The notes under the pieces are model-generated. The model did no database searches. It saw nothing but the letters and a program-made list of their open reading frames with translations, and had not been told where the DNA came from. Both the position numbers and the translations under genes were made by a program. This document shows, piece by piece, positions 26,062-34,747 of a DNA stretch of 64,000 bases. The stretch's first letter is position 1, and the number at the start of each line of letters is the position of its first letter. This DNA is from Fibrobacterota bacterium (lineage in GTDB: Bacteria; Fibrobacterota; Fibrobacteria; UBA11236). The DNA is taken from positions 1 through 64,000 of the forward strand of contig JAQBPO010000031.1 in the NCBI GenBank assembly GCA_028287465.1. Direction: 5' to 3'.

Positions 26062-26262
26062 TTCGGGACCTTTCCCTGGCATGATTGTGAAACCCTCGGG
26101 GCCATACCCGAGGGGGGTTCCAGCAATTAATGTCCTCATTTCCCGCCGGGCAAGCAAGCCGTCCCCGGACCTCAAAAACCGGAATAAAAGCCCGGCATCA
26201 CCCCCGTAAAGCGCCGAGCGCATCCAGGACGATTTTACCACGGGAAAATGGTTGCGGCCCGC

Positions 26263-27642
26263 CTAAAGGATCCGGATCTTGTATTTCCGGCCCTTGATCT
26301 TGTTCTCGCTCAGGCGCGCGAACGCCTTTTTGGCGGCCTTCCGATCCACGGTCACGTAGGCATCGTAGTCCATGACGTCGATCTTGCCGACGGCCTTCCC
26401 GTCGATGCCGCCCTCTCCGGTCAGGGCGCCCAGGACGTCCCCGGGCCGGATCTTATCCTTGCGGCCGGCCGCGATGCACAAGGTGACCTTGTCGGAAACC
26501 AAGGGCCTTCCCGTGCCCCCGGACAGGGAGGCGATGGGCTCGATGGGGATGTCCGCGCCGATGAATTCCCGGATGGCGTCGATCTTATGCCTTTCCCCGG
26601 GGGCGAACAGGGTGAAGGCGAGCCCGGATTTCCCGGCGCGTCCCGTGCGGCCGATGCGGTGCACGTAGGACTCGGGATCATGGGGCGCCTCGAAGTTGAT
26701 CACGGCGGAGAGTTCGTCGATGTCCAGGCCCCGGGCGGCCACGTCCGTGGCCACCAGCACCCGGCATCCCTGATGCCGGAATCGCATGAGGATCTTCTCC
26801 CTATCGCGCTGTTCCAGGTCGCCATGCAATTCCCCTACGCTGAAGCCCAGTTCGTCGAGGTATGCGTACACCTCCTTGGCGGCGATCTTGGTATTGCAGA
26901 AGATCAGGGCGGACTGGGGCTCGAAGCCCGACAGCAGGGAGACCACGGCTTCGAACTTGGCCGTGGATCCGCATGCCACCATCTTCTGTTCGATGTCGGA
27001 ATGGCTTCGTTGCGCCTCGATATTGACCCGCGCCGGATCCCGTTGGAAGCGCGCGCTCAGGGACTGGATGTTCTCGGGATAGGTGGCGGAGAAGAGCAGG
27101 GTCTGGCGCGTCTTGGGGGTGGCGGCGATGATATCGATGACGTCGTCCATGAAGCCCATTTCCAGCATGCGGTCCGCCTCGTCCAGCACCAGGACGCGGA
27201 CCCCATCGAGCGCGAGTATCTCCCGGGAAAGCAGGGCCTTGATGCGGCCCGGCGTGCCCACCACGACATGGGCGCCCTGCTCGAGGGCGGCCCTCTGCAG
27301 GGAAAGCGCCTGCCCGCCGTAAACGGTCACGACCTTGATATTGTTCCGATACCGGGCCAGCCGGCGCATCTCGTTGGAAACCTGGATGCTCAATTCCCGG
27401 GTGGGGCAGATGACCAGGGCCTGGGTGCCCGGGTCCAGGACATCCAGGCCGTTGAGCAGGGGAATCCCGAAGGCGGCCGTCTTGCCGGAGCCGGTCTTGG
27501 CCTGGGCGATCAGATCCTTCCCGATCATGGCCAGGGGCAGGGCCAGGGCCTGGATCGGCGTCATCTCCAGGTATCCCAGGGTTTCCAGGTTGGCCAATAG
27601 GGCTTCGGGGAGCTGCAGGTTCGAGAACAGGGTCTTGTCCAA
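26263..27642 (-). CDS. dbpA: DEAD-box RNA helicase DbpA-like
   Basis: 459 residues. Helicase core: Q motif near MTPIQALALP, Walker A AKTGSGKT (48-55), DEAD (154-157), SAT (185-187), and HRIGRTGRAG (328-337). A C-terminal RNA-binding domain of the DbpA type (about 385-459: KVTLCIAAGRKDKIRPGDVLGALTGEGGIDGKAVGKIDV) is specific for the DbpA branch, which binds 23S rRNA hairpin 92 and assists 50S ribosome assembly. DbpA-type activity is inferred from that domain. Its neighbour on the coding side is the MOSC gene, 36 bases upstream on the same strand. Confidence 0.93.
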   Translation of the reverse strand: MDKTLFSNLQLPEALLANLETLGYLEMTPIQALALPLAMIGKDLIAQAKTGSGKTAAFGIPLLNGLDVLDPGTQALVICPTRELSIQVSNEMRRLARYRNNIKVVTVYGGQALSLQRAALEQGAHVVVGTPGRIKALLSREILALDGVRVLVLDEADRMLEMGFMDDVIDIIAATPKTRQTLLFSATYPENIQSLSARFQRDPARVNIEAQRSHSDIEQKMVACGSTAKFEAVVSLLSGFEPQSALIFCNTKIAAKEVYAYLDELGFSVGELHGDLEQRDREKILMRFRHQGCRVLVATDVAARGLDIDELSAVINFEAPHDPESYVHRIGRTGRAGKSGLAFTLFAPGERHKIDAIREFIGADIPIEPIASLSGGTGRPLVSDKVTLCIAAGRKDKIRPGDVLGALTGEGGIDGKAVGKIDVMDYDAYVTVDRKAAKKAFARLSENKIKGRKYKIRIL

Positions 27643-27678
27643 GGGGGGTCTTTCGGTTGAACCCCTAAGATAGCAGTT

Positions 27679-28500
27679 TTAGGGCGCAACCTCCCGGTCG
27701 CCCATCCCGCCTTCCCCGACGATCCGGACGGCATCCCCGACCCGGATCCGTTTCCCGATCCCGGAAGGAGGAAAGTAGGAGTTCACGGTGAGGTAATAGT
27801 GGTTCCCGTACCGGTCCAGCCCGGACCAGGGCGGCAAATCCGCCTTCCGGCGCTTGGCGAAGGATCGGGCGAACCCAGGCCAACTCCGGCCCGAACCCGT
27901 ATCCCGGGTGGGGACGTTGCAACGGGCCCGGGGACCCATCCCGAGCAAGGTAACGTCTCCGATACGGTACTCCACGGCGGCCCCTTCGTTCGCGAACAGA
28001 TGATCCTCCCAGAACGCGGGGACGCCTTCGATTTCCAGGGTGGCCCGGAACCGCTTCCTGGTTTCCTCCAGGCCCATTCCCGGGTACCATTCCGAAACCC
28101 TTTCCAGGGTGGCGGTGGAAAGGAGGGTCGCGCCGGCGATGTCGGGGATGTCCAGGAACCGGCCCGTGACCTCGCGCCGGAATTTCGCCGGAATCCCGAA
28201 ATACCCGCTCAACCAGGATTCGATGCCCGCCAGGTCCCGGACCGCATGGAACCGGCGCCACTCCCCGTCGGAAGGCGCCCGGAAGGAAACCGTATCCGTC
28301 GCGAAATCCGCTTCGGAACGCAAGGCATGCACCAGGGGATTGGTCTTGCCTATAATGGGATTCCCATCTCCGTCCGTTATCATGAATTCCCGATCGTGGA
28401 ACAGGCAGCCGCCTTCCGCGACCATGGCCTCCTTGAGATCGATTCCGTCGAGGGATTTGATGGGGAAAATCGTGATCCGGGCGAGGGTGGGAGTCTCCAT
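27679..28500 (-). CDS. MOSC domain-containing protein
   Basis: 273 residues. The N-terminal beta-barrel MOSC_N part (ARITIFPIKSLDGIDLKEAMVAEGGCLFHDREFMI) is followed by a MOSC domain with the molybdenum-sulfur site region GMGPRARCNVPTRD, whose cysteine (C194) is the expected Mo ligand. Family members (YcbX, mARC) reduce N-hydroxylated compounds using a molybdenum cofactor. It lacks the C-terminal ferredoxin domain of YcbX, so it resembles the shorter single-module form. Divergent from the membrane protein gene at 28538, with 37 bases between starts. Confidence 0.85.
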   Translation of the reverse strand: METPTLARITIFPIKSLDGIDLKEAMVAEGGCLFHDREFMITDGDGNPIIGKTNPLVHALRSEADFATDTVSFRAPSDGEWRRFHAVRDLAGIESWLSGYFGIPAKFRREVTGRFLDIPDIAGATLLSTATLERVSEWYPGMGLEETRKRFRATLEIEGVPAFWEDHLFANEGAAVEYRIGDVTLLGMGPRARCNVPTRDTGSGRSWPGFARSFAKRRKADLPPWSGLDRYGNHYYLTVNSYFPPSGIGKRIRVGDAVRIVGEGGMGDREVAP

Positions 28501-28537
28501 CCCCTAAAAGTAGTTTGGCTTGCGCGTCCCTGCCCTA

Positions 28538-28813
28538 ATGGATATTTTCCGATCCGTGGATCGGATCTGGATTCCCGCGGCTTTACTCGCCGGATCAGCG
28601 GTCCCTTGCCGGGCCTGCGCGATTTGCCGTCCACTGGTGAAGGCCGGCGTCTATGACCAGGCCTTTCCGGAGCATCTCATGGTGATGCTGCTGCCCGTAG
28701 CGGTCCTGTCGGCGGTGGCGGCCGCGATCCATTTCCTTTTCGATCGGGTCCGCTTGGATCCTGAAACCCCGGGAGAACCGCCATGCGAAACCGATATCGA
28801 CGCGGCCCGCTGA
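28538..28813 (+). CDS. Small membrane protein with CxxC motif
   Basis: 91 residues from the ATG at 28538; no Shine-Dalgarno is evident and a TTG 18 bases upstream would add six residues. One N-terminal hydrophobic helix with CRACAICRPLVKAGVYD, then a second (MLLPVAVLSAVAAAIHF). The Cys-rich CxAC-CRP motif after a helix is reminiscent of small membrane proteins found next to DUF2243 genes, perhaps metal- or heme-linked. It overlaps the downstream DUF2243 gene by 31 bases, so the two are translationally coupled. Confidence 0.65.
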   Translation: MDIFRSVDRIWIPAALLAGSAVPCRACAICRPLVKAGVYDQAFPEHLMVMLLPVAVLSAVAAAIHFLFDRVRLDPETPGEPPCETDIDAAR

Positions 28814-29301
28814 TCGCGGCGGGCGTCCTGATGGGCGCGGGCCTGGGAGGGTTCGCCGACGGGATCCTGTTCCACCAGATCCTGCAGCTCCACAACATGC
28901 TTTCCGGCCGGATCCCCGTGACCGATCTGGTTTCCGCCAAGATCAACATGGCCTGGGACGGATTCTTCCATGCGTCCGTATGGCTGATGACCTGCATCGG
29001 CCTGGGAATGCTTTTCCGGGCCGGCGGGCGGGCGGACGTGCCGTGGTCGGGCAGGATGTTCCTGGGCTCCTTGTCCATGGGCTGGGGCCTGTTCAACCTG
29101 ATCGAGGGCGTCATCGATCATCTGGTGCTCGGCATCCATCACGTAGTGGAATACGCGCCCAACCACCTGCCCGCGGATATCGCCTTCCTGGCCTTCGGGG
29201 CGATCCTACTTACGGGCGGCTGGCTGCTTGTGCGGGCGGGCGGATTCCGGCTTGAACCGGGCGGCGAGGCGCCGGGCGGCGAGACGCGCCTGGCCGTGTG
29301 A
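28783..29301 (+). CDS. DUF2243 family membrane protein
   Basis: 172 residues with four predicted membrane helices. The family signature is clear: GGFADGILFHQILQLHNMLSGRIP near the N-terminus and GWGLFNLIEGVIDHLVLGIHHVVEYAP in the middle, with several conserved His and Asp that could bind metal or heme. Function is not established for the family; homologues often neighbour cytochrome-oxidase assembly proteins, which are not seen here. Partnered with the small CxxC membrane protein in front. Confidence 0.9.
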   Translation: MRNRYRRGPLIAAGVLMGAGLGGFADGILFHQILQLHNMLSGRIPVTDLVSAKINMAWDGFFHASVWLMTCIGLGMLFRAGGRADVPWSGRMFLGSLSMGWGLFNLIEGVIDHLVLGIHHVVEYAPNHLPADIAFLAFGAILLTGGWLLVRAGGFRLEPGGEAPGGETRLAV

Positions 29302-29304
29302 GCC

Positions 29305-30225
29305 TCAAAGGCTTTCGAACGAGCCCAGTTGAAAAGGATGGTCCGGATTGCCGTCGACAAGGCGGAGCCAACCTTGGCGCGACACCGGCCCCGTGCAGGG
29401 TCCATAGGTGAATACCCGTATCCGCCTGCTCCGCGACTCTTCCCGAAGCCTTTCCAATACATCCTGCAGAATGCGCCCTTCGAAAGGCGTATACATGAAG
29501 AAAACGGTCCCCCGGGAATAGTCCGCCCGGCGCGCATCCGCTTGCAGGGTCTCAACGCGCGTCAGGCGCAGATCGGCCGCGCAGGCGTTCGCATAGTCGC
29601 AATATGCCGGCTCGAATTCGACCCCTTTCGCTTCGGCCCCGCTGAGGAGATTGATGAGGATGGGGACCTGCCCCAGTCCGGAACCCAGGTCGAAGAAGAC
29701 GTCCGCGCCTGAAATACCTCCGGAGCCCATCATGTCGAAAACGATCCGGGCCGGGGTCTTCTGGTAGAAGACCATTTCCGGTTCCCTCTCCCGGGTCTCC
29801 TCGGGCGCGGCGAGGGGATGCAATAATCCATTGATGAAGGCGTCGAGAACGTCGTAGCCGATCCGGTTCCGGTCGGCGACGGGTTCCGCGTGCGGGCCCG
29901 TGCCGGCAGGGATCGGGACATAGGTTTCCACCAAGGTCCTAAAGCCCGCTCCCTTGTGCTCCCCCTCGCGGATCCGGGAACGGAGCCTTTGGAAGAGGGC
30001 TTCATCGATAGCCTCGAACCGGCTCCGCAATCCCTCGGCCCGGCGTCGGCACTCGAGCAAGGCGCCCGATGGATGGGATGGATCGATCAAGCCTTCGATC
30101 CGGTCCAGGATCGCGAACTCGATCCGATCCAAGGCCTCAGCCCGCTCCGGGAAATTCCTTTCCTCGGAGAGAGCGGCACGGTTCCCGATGGCATCGAGCA
30201 GCGACTCAATTTCCCGGATGATCAT
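29305..30225 (-). CDS. Class I SAM-dependent methyltransferase
   Basis: 306 residues. The SAM-binding motif I is VFFDLGSGLGQVPIL (about 177-191), with an acidic VEFEP in the next strand and an aromatic loop FFMYTPFEG at the position of motif IV. The N-terminal 110 residues are helical and unique. The DLGSGLGQ sequence plus a YCDYA helix recalls DOT1-like lysine methyltransferases, but the catalytic residues are not assured. Substrate unknown. Convergent with the DUF2243 gene, four bases apart. Confidence 0.75.
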   Translation of the reverse strand: MIIREIESLLDAIGNRAALSEERNFPERAEALDRIEFAILDRIEGLIDPSHPSGALLECRRRAEGLRSRFEAIDEALFQRLRSRIREGEHKGAGFRTLVETYVPIPAGTGPHAEPVADRNRIGYDVLDAFINGLLHPLAAPEETREREPEMVFYQKTPARIVFDMMGSGGISGADVFFDLGSGLGQVPILINLLSGAEAKGVEFEPAYCDYANACAADLRLTRVETLQADARRADYSRGTVFFMYTPFEGRILQDVLERLREESRSRRIRVFTYGPCTGPVSRQGWLRLVDGNPDHPFQLGSFESL

Positions 30226-30277
30226 GTCCGGAACCTAATACGTAACCCTTGGATTGTCCAGCCCCCGGGTCCATCCG

Positions 30278-30577
30278 TCATTCCGCTTTGCGGAAGGACA
30301 ATCCTTGCGCCTTCAATGCGGCCCGGAGTTTGGGGATGGAACCCGGACCCATGCCGTGGAGGGAGAGGATTTCCGCTTCGCTGCGTTTCGCCAGCTTCGC
30401 AATGGTGGTCAGGCCCGCCCCTTCCAAGGCGCGCCTGGCCGGAGCCGCGAGCCCGGAGAGGATCCCCGCTTCCGGCTTGCGGGCCTTTTCGCAAATGGGG
30501 CATACGGGGCAGGAACTGGATTTGAAATACTCGTGGCCGTTCGCGCAGGTTCGCGGGTTCTTGGTCGTCTTGGTCAA
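30278..30577 (-). CDS. Small zinc-ribbon/helix-hairpin-helix protein
   Basis: 99 residues from TTG at 30577, chosen because AAGGAG lies six bases upstream; the next upstream in-frame start lacks such a site. C11, H15, C23, C26 and C29 (TCANGHEYFKSSSCPVCPIC) form a probable zinc ribbon. Residues about 55-95 (GLTTIAKLAKRSEAEILSLHGMGPGSIPKLRAALKAQGL) are a helix-hairpin-helix of the type in the RNA polymerase alpha C-terminal domain. It probably binds DNA or RNA. Divergent from the ArsR gene at 30669. Confidence 0.8.
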   Translation of the reverse strand: MTKTTKNPRTCANGHEYFKSSSCPVCPICEKARKPEAGILSGLAAPARRALEGAGLTTIAKLAKRSEAEILSLHGMGPGSIPKLRAALKAQGLSFRKAE

Positions 30578-30633
30578 AGGTTGCTCCTTCCGGTCACGCC
30601 CTACTAAAAATAATCCCATGGCTTTATATTCGC

Positions 30634-30668
30634 TTTACATTATATAAGCCATTCGTTATATTATTCGC
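30634..30668 (+). promoter_or_regulatory. Sigma-70-type promoter giving a leaderless transcript
   Basis: TTTACA at 30634-30639 and TATATT at 30657-30662 are separated by exactly 17 bases. The predicted start of transcription falls at about 30669, which is the A of the ATG of the ArsR gene. No Shine-Dalgarno precedes that ATG. The AT-rich area (30620-30668) also contains repeated TTATAT-type words that could be the regulator's own operator. Confidence 0.6.
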
Positions 30669-31010
30669 ATGGACGTATTCCTGGCGATATCGGAGCCCAC
30701 GCGGCGCGGCATCCTGGACATGTTGGCGGAAGGGGAGCGGCCCGCTGGCGATTTCGTGGCGGCCTTTCCCGGACTGACCCAGCCGGGGGTATCGCGCCAT
30801 CTGCGCATCCTCCTGACCGTGGGCCTGGTTTCCGTGCGGCCCCTGTCCCAAAAGCGCCTCTATTCCCTGGAGCCGAAAAAGCTCGCGGAACTGGATCGCT
30901 GGCTGGAGCGCTATCGCGGATTCTGGGATGGCAGGCTCAACGCTCTGGAGCGGCACCTCGACAGGAAAAAAGCGTCCCGTCAAAGCAAACCGGAAAGGAA
31001 ACCTTCATGA
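30669..31010 (+). CDS. ArsR-family transcriptional regulator
   Basis: 113 residues, a winged-helix repressor (VFLAISEPTRRGILDMLAEGERPAGDFVAAFPGLTQPGVSRHLRILLTVGLVSVRP). Recognition helix is QPGVSRHLRIL. It lacks the metal-binding cysteines of classic ArsR and matches the subgroup paired with SRPBCC proteins. The adjoining SRPBCC gene overlaps by four bases. Probably autoregulatory at the AT-rich promoter at 30620-30668. Confidence 0.9.
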   Translation: MDVFLAISEPTRRGILDMLAEGERPAGDFVAAFPGLTQPGVSRHLRILLTVGLVSVRPLSQKRLYSLEPKKLAELDRWLERYRGFWDGRLNALERHLDRKKASRQSKPERKPS

Positions 31011-31516
31011 CGAACCCTCGCGGAAACGTTATCGCCAAGGACGGGAAGGCGGCCATCGCCTTCGAACGACGCATCCCCCATCCCATCGCGGAAGTGTGGG
31101 AAGCCATCACGGAACCCGAGGATCTGGGGGCCTGGCTGGGGCCCGCGCAAGTGGAAGGCGGGCCGGGCGGCAGGGTGATTCTCGAAGCAGGCCCGCACCA
31201 TATGCCCCTGGAGATGCGCCGCACGGAAGGGAGGATCCTGGAATGGGATCCGCCCAGGCTTTTCGAGTTCGAATGGAGGCAGAAACTCATCGAGCATTCC
31301 ACGGTCCGTTTCGAGCTGAGCCCGGACGGGGATGGGGCGACCTTGCTGAAGCTGACCCACCGATGGGTGAGTGTGGACAATGCCAACGGCTTCGCGCCGG
31401 GCTGGCATGCCTTCCTGGACCGCCTGGCCGCGCATATGGAAGGGGCGGAAATCCCGGAATGGCAGGATCGGTACGGCGAGGTGGCCTCCCTGTACGGAGG
31501 GGCCTGGAAGCGTTGA
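31007..31516 (+). CDS. SRPBCC/AHSA1 family protein
   Basis: 169 residues with the START-like fold: AFERRIPHPIAEVWEAITEPEDLGAWLGPAQVEGGPGGRVIL near the N-terminus, LEWDPPRLFEFEW, and a long C-terminal helix (APGWHAFLDRLAAHMEG). These proteins bind small hydrophobic ligands or act as Aha1-like co-chaperones; the ArsR pairing is a well-known arrangement. Ligand unknown. ATG overlaps the ArsR stop by four bases. Confidence 0.9.
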   Translation: MTNPRGNVIAKDGKAAIAFERRIPHPIAEVWEAITEPEDLGAWLGPAQVEGGPGGRVILEAGPHHMPLEMRRTEGRILEWDPPRLFEFEWRQKLIEHSTVRFELSPDGDGATLLKLTHRWVSVDNANGFAPGWHAFLDRLAAHMEGAEIPEWQDRYGEVASLYGGAWKR

Positions 31517-31534
31517 CGCCCCGCGAATAAGTAC

Positions 31535-31566
31535 CTTTAGGGCCTCAACCACCTATGGCCCTAAGG
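31535..31566 (+). terminator. Stem-loop after the ArsR/SRPBCC pair
   Basis: TTAGGGCC at 31537-31544 pairs with GGCCCTAA at 31557-31564, with extra flanking C/G pairs and a 12-base loop. It lies between the SRPBCC stop and the DUF1456 gene. There is no strong T run, so it is a weak terminator candidate or an mRNA hairpin. Confidence 0.35.
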
Positions 31567-31588
31567 GCCGTTTCGATCGGGAACCATT

Positions 31589-32113
31589 TTGACGAACAAC
31601 GACATCCTCCGGCGCGTCCGCTTCATTTTCGATTTCAACGATTCCGCCATGATGGAGCTGTTCGGCCTGGCGGGCCCCGAGGTCACGCGCGAGCAGGTCA
31701 GCGCCTGGATGAAGCGGGACGACAACCCGGATTTCCGGGAACTCGACGCCGCCGGCCTGGCGGCCTTCCTGAACGGATTGATCATCAAGCGGCGCGGCAG
31801 GAAGGACGGTCCGGCGCCGGAGCCCGAGACCTCCCTGAACAATAACGTGATCTTCCGGAAGCTCAAGATCGCCTTGGACTTCAAGGACGACGATATCCTG
31901 GCGGTGATGAAGGATGCGGGCTTCCCCATCGGCAAGCACGAGCTGAGCGCGCTGTTCCGGAAGGCCGAGCACAAGAACTTCCGGAAATGCCAGGACCAGA
32001 TGCTGCGCAATTTCCTGCGGGGCCTGCAGCTGAAGTACCGCGGCGCCGCCGCGGGAGCCGCTGCGGATGCTCCTGCCGACGATGAAATCGGCGACAAAAA
32101 AACCGAACCGTAA
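31589..32113 (+). CDS. DUF1456 family protein (YehS-like)
   Basis: 174 residues starting at TTG 31589; the family N-terminus MTNNDILRRVRFIFDFND fixes this start. Two tandem copies of the DUF1456 unit: residues 1-75 (VSAWMKRDDNPDFRELDAAGLAAFLNGLIIKRRG) and 80-155 (NNNVIFRKLKIALDFKDDDIL ... LSALFRKAEHKNFRKCQDQMLRNFLRGLQLKYRG). Family function is unknown. The C-terminus is an Ala/Asp-rich tail. Convergent with the di-heme gene at 32186. Confidence 0.92.
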   Translation: MTNNDILRRVRFIFDFNDSAMMELFGLAGPEVTREQVSAWMKRDDNPDFRELDAAGLAAFLNGLIIKRRGRKDGPAPEPETSLNNNVIFRKLKIALDFKDDDILAVMKDAGFPIGKHELSALFRKAEHKNFRKCQDQMLRNFLRGLQLKYRGAAAGAAADAPADDEIGDKKTEP

Positions 32114-32120
32114 ACGCAAA

Positions 32121-32147
32121 ACCGGGCCGGCTTGCGCCGGACCCGGT
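32121..32147 (-). terminator. Intrinsic terminator of the di-heme gene at 32186
   Basis: ACCGGGCCGGC pairs with GCCGGACCCGGT (one bulged base) around a TTGC loop. On the minus strand the stem is followed by TTTTGCGTTT. It lies 38 bases beyond the minus-strand stop at 32186. Confidence 0.65.
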
Positions 32148-32185
32148 CAATCTCGGCCCGCGCGGTTTGACCGCGCCACCCGCCT

Positions 32186-34747
32186 CTACAGCGACTTCAG
32201 GAACTTGATCATGGCCGCGGCATCTCCCGCGGACAGGGCCTTGAAATTGGCGGCCGCTTTCGCGCCCTCCCCGCCGTGCCACTGGATGGCTTCGGCCAGG
32301 GTGCGGGCGCGGCCGTCATGCAGATACGCCTCCCCTTCGCTTACGCCTTCCGTATAACCGATGTTCCACAACGGGGCGGTGCGCCATTCCGCGCCGGACG
32401 CGTCGCCTTCGGGCAGGTTGTCCGCCAGGCCCGGGCCCATATCGTGCAGGAGCAGGTCGGTATAGGGATGGATGGTCTGGTTGCGCAGTTCGGCCTTGGG
32501 ATGGTACGGGCCGGTGACCAGGGTGGGGGTGTGGCAGGAAGCGCAACCGGCGCTCTGGAACAGGGCCTCGCCTTTCACCACGTCCGGATCCTTGAACCCG
32601 CGGCGCAAGCTCACTCCGAGCAAGGAGATGTAATCCACCAGGTGCTGCAGGTTCACGTCGTCGATCTCGGCTCCCTTGGCGCCGCAATTCGTCTGGGCGG
32701 ATCCGCAGTCCGGCTCCGGATAGACGGATGAGGTGACTCCCATGTCCGTATTGAACGCGCCGGCCACCTGGGCCAGAACGGTCGGCTTGCCGGCCTTCCA
32801 GCCGAAGCGGCCGAGATGCGGCAGTCCCTTGTCGTACTCGGAAACGATGCGCATGCGGCCCGAGATGCCGTCGCCGTTCGCGTCCTCCGGATCGGCCAGG
32901 CCCTGGATGGCGGATTCGGGGATGGCTTCGAGCAGGCCCATGCCCACCAGTTGGGGCGAGATGCGCGCCGAGAACTGGGTGGGCGACGCCGCCCCAGAAA
33001 AAGCGTAGGCGGGCTTGCGCAGGCCGCCCACGTCGGTCCAACCGCTCAGGGTCACCGATCCCTCGGCGGCTCCGCCCGCGCTGCGCGGCTGCAGGACCGA
33101 GCCCAGTTGCGGATGGGGATTGCCGTTGCCGTCCCCGACCTTGACCACGTACTTGTTGAGGACGGCGCCGACGGCCGGGGGCAGGGCGCGTCCATTGTTG
33201 GCATGGCAGGCATTGCACGAGGAGTTCACGAAGTTGGGCCCGGACTTCCCGGCCATCTCCGCGAACTTGTCGTTGTCCGGTTCGTCATGATCGCCCGTCA
33301 CGAAATCCGTATGGTGCACGCGGCGGCCCAGGACGAAGATCTGGCCGTTCTGGGGAGCCAGGTTGGGCGCCATCTGGATGAAATGGTAGAGCGGTTCGTT
33401 CGAGGTCTGGGTCGGGAGGGTCACGCGTCCCCCTTCCCATGCGGCCACGTCCACGGGATAGGAATCCTCCCGCTCCGTCTTCGCGTCCCCGAAAACTCCT
33501 CTCGGTTCCCACGGGACCAGGCCGCCCTGCCCTATGATGTAGAGCACCACGGTGCCGTAATAGTTCGCGCGGCCTTCCGGCACCCCGGCCAGGAACTGGC
33601 TCACTTCCATTTCCATCCGGTCCCCGATCTTGAGGGGGCGGAAGTTCTCCTTGGGGTTCTGCTTGAAGCTGGTATGGTATTTGAGCGGGTCGGTCGGATC
33701 GCGATCCATGTTGTTGTTGGAATGGTACTCCGCCACCGTCCCGATGCCGCGGTAGAAGGCGCGGCAGTTGGTGGATTCCAGCTTCCATTGGGTGGTGACG
33801 TTGACCTTGACCTCGGTGCCGCCCTTGGCGACCTCGTCCACGATCTCGATCTGGGCCGTGCGGTGCATCCAGTAATGGCCCAGGTAATGATCGTAGATGT
33901 GGAACTCGTCCTCGCGGGCGTGGCGATCGCGGCCGCGGTCGGCGAAACGGGTGATGATGGCGGTGGGCGTTTCCACGATGACATCCGGTTCGAGCTTGGT
34001 GGCCTGATCGAAAAGCGGCACCAGGTTCGGCTTGCTGAAGTTGATGACGGTGGAAGACCCGTTCACGAGGGAATAGATCTGCGAGGGGAAACCGGACTTG
34101 CTGCAGGTGACCGACTCGCCCGCCCCGCCGCTGGTCTTTGCCATGGAGGCCGCGGCGGCCGATGCCGGGGTTCCGCCGGCGACGCCCTCGAAGCCGAAGC
34201 CCGCGCCGGTATTCGCGATGCGGGCGCTGGAGGAGAAGTCCCGGCTGGTAACCTTCACGAAGAACAGGCCCTTATCGTAGCTGGAGAATTCGATCCGCTC
34301 CCCCAATCCCACGGGGCGATGGAGGACGCGCCGGCCCTGGACGTTGATCACGTCGACCATGGCCTGCTCCCCCGGAGCGAGGGGGATGCGGGAAACCGAA
34401 AAGGGCTCCGCGCCCGGCAGCCGCGGCGCCCGGATCCCGGTGATGCCGGACAAGGTGAGCTTGCCGGTCGGATCCGATACCGCCGGGGTCCCGCCGTTTT
34501 GGGTGCAGGATACGCCCGGGATGGGCTTCCCGGCCGCGTCCTGCAAGGTGATGGTGATGTCGGACCAGACCGCCTGGGCCCCGGCCAGGGCCAACAGGAG
34601 GGCCGAAGCGGAAATCCGCGCCGCGCGCCGCGGTCCTGTGTCGGCGGCTCTGCCGACCTTGGCGGCGAAGCCGACCTTGGCGGTCGTGCCGTCCGTCGCG
34701 CTCGCGCCGTTCATGTATTTCTGCGAAATCATCGAGTGCCCGTTCAT
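32186..34747 (-). CDS. Secreted multidomain di-heme oxidoreductase, paralogue 1
   Basis: 853 residues; start ATG 34747 with GGAG seven bases upstream. Signal about residues 42-62 (ISASALLLALAGAQAVWS). Residues 63-115 are a carboxypeptidase-regulatory-like strand region (TITLQDAAGKPIPGVSCTQNGG). Residues 115-170 contain SRIPLAPGEQ ... INVQGRRVL ... KGLFFVKVTSRD, resembling a Por-type sorting tail placed internally. Two heme sites CNACH (about 511) and CASCH (about 734) mark a DUF1111/DHOR di-heme thiol-oxidoreductase-like domain, ending LHDMGPGLADNLPEG ... LWNIGYTEG ... YLHDGRARTLAEAIQWHGGE. The copper- or heme-associated block DRHAREDEFHIYDHYLGHYW lies before the first heme. It probably moves electrons outside the cell; substrate unknown. 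Confidence 0.88.
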   Translation of the reverse strand: MNGHSMISQKYMNGASATDGTTAKVGFAAKVGRAADTGPRRAARISASALLLALAGAQAVWSDITITLQDAAGKPIPGVSCTQNGGTPAVSDPTGKLTLSGITGIRAPRLPGAEPFSVSRIPLAPGEQAMVDVINVQGRRVLHRPVGLGERIEFSSYDKGLFFVKVTSRDFSSSARIANTGAGFGFEGVAGGTPASAAAASMAKTSGGAGESVTCSKSGFPSQIYSLVNGSSTVINFSKPNLVPLFDQATKLEPDVIVETPTAIITRFADRGRDRHAREDEFHIYDHYLGHYWMHRTAQIEIVDEVAKGGTEVKVNVTTQWKLESTNCRAFYRGIGTVAEYHSNNNMDRDPTDPLKYHTSFKQNPKENFRPLKIGDRMEMEVSQFLAGVPEGRANYYGTVVLYIIGQGGLVPWEPRGVFGDAKTEREDSYPVDVAAWEGGRVTLPTQTSNEPLYHFIQMAPNLAPQNGQIFVLGRRVHHTDFVTGDHDEPDNDKFAEMAGKSGPNFVNSSCNACHANNGRALPPAVGAVLNKYVVKVGDGNGNPHPQLGSVLQPRSAGGAAEGSVTLSGWTDVGGLRKPAYAFSGAASPTQFSARISPQLVGMGLLEAIPESAIQGLADPEDANGDGISGRMRIVSEYDKGLPHLGRFGWKAGKPTVLAQVAGAFNTDMGVTSSVYPEPDCGSAQTNCGAKGAEIDDVNLQHLVDYISLLGVSLRRGFKDPDVVKGEALFQSAGCASCHTPTLVTGPYHPKAELRNQTIHPYTDLLLHDMGPGLADNLPEGDASGAEWRTAPLWNIGYTEGVSEGEAYLHDGRARTLAEAIQWHGGEGAKAAANFKALSAGDAAAMIKFLKSL

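Noticed and set aside
23942-27642. Defence island around the caspase gene
   Set aside because: Flanking genes are a di-heme protein, an unknown charged protein and DbpA; no nuclease, reverse transcriptase, STAND or toxin genes.
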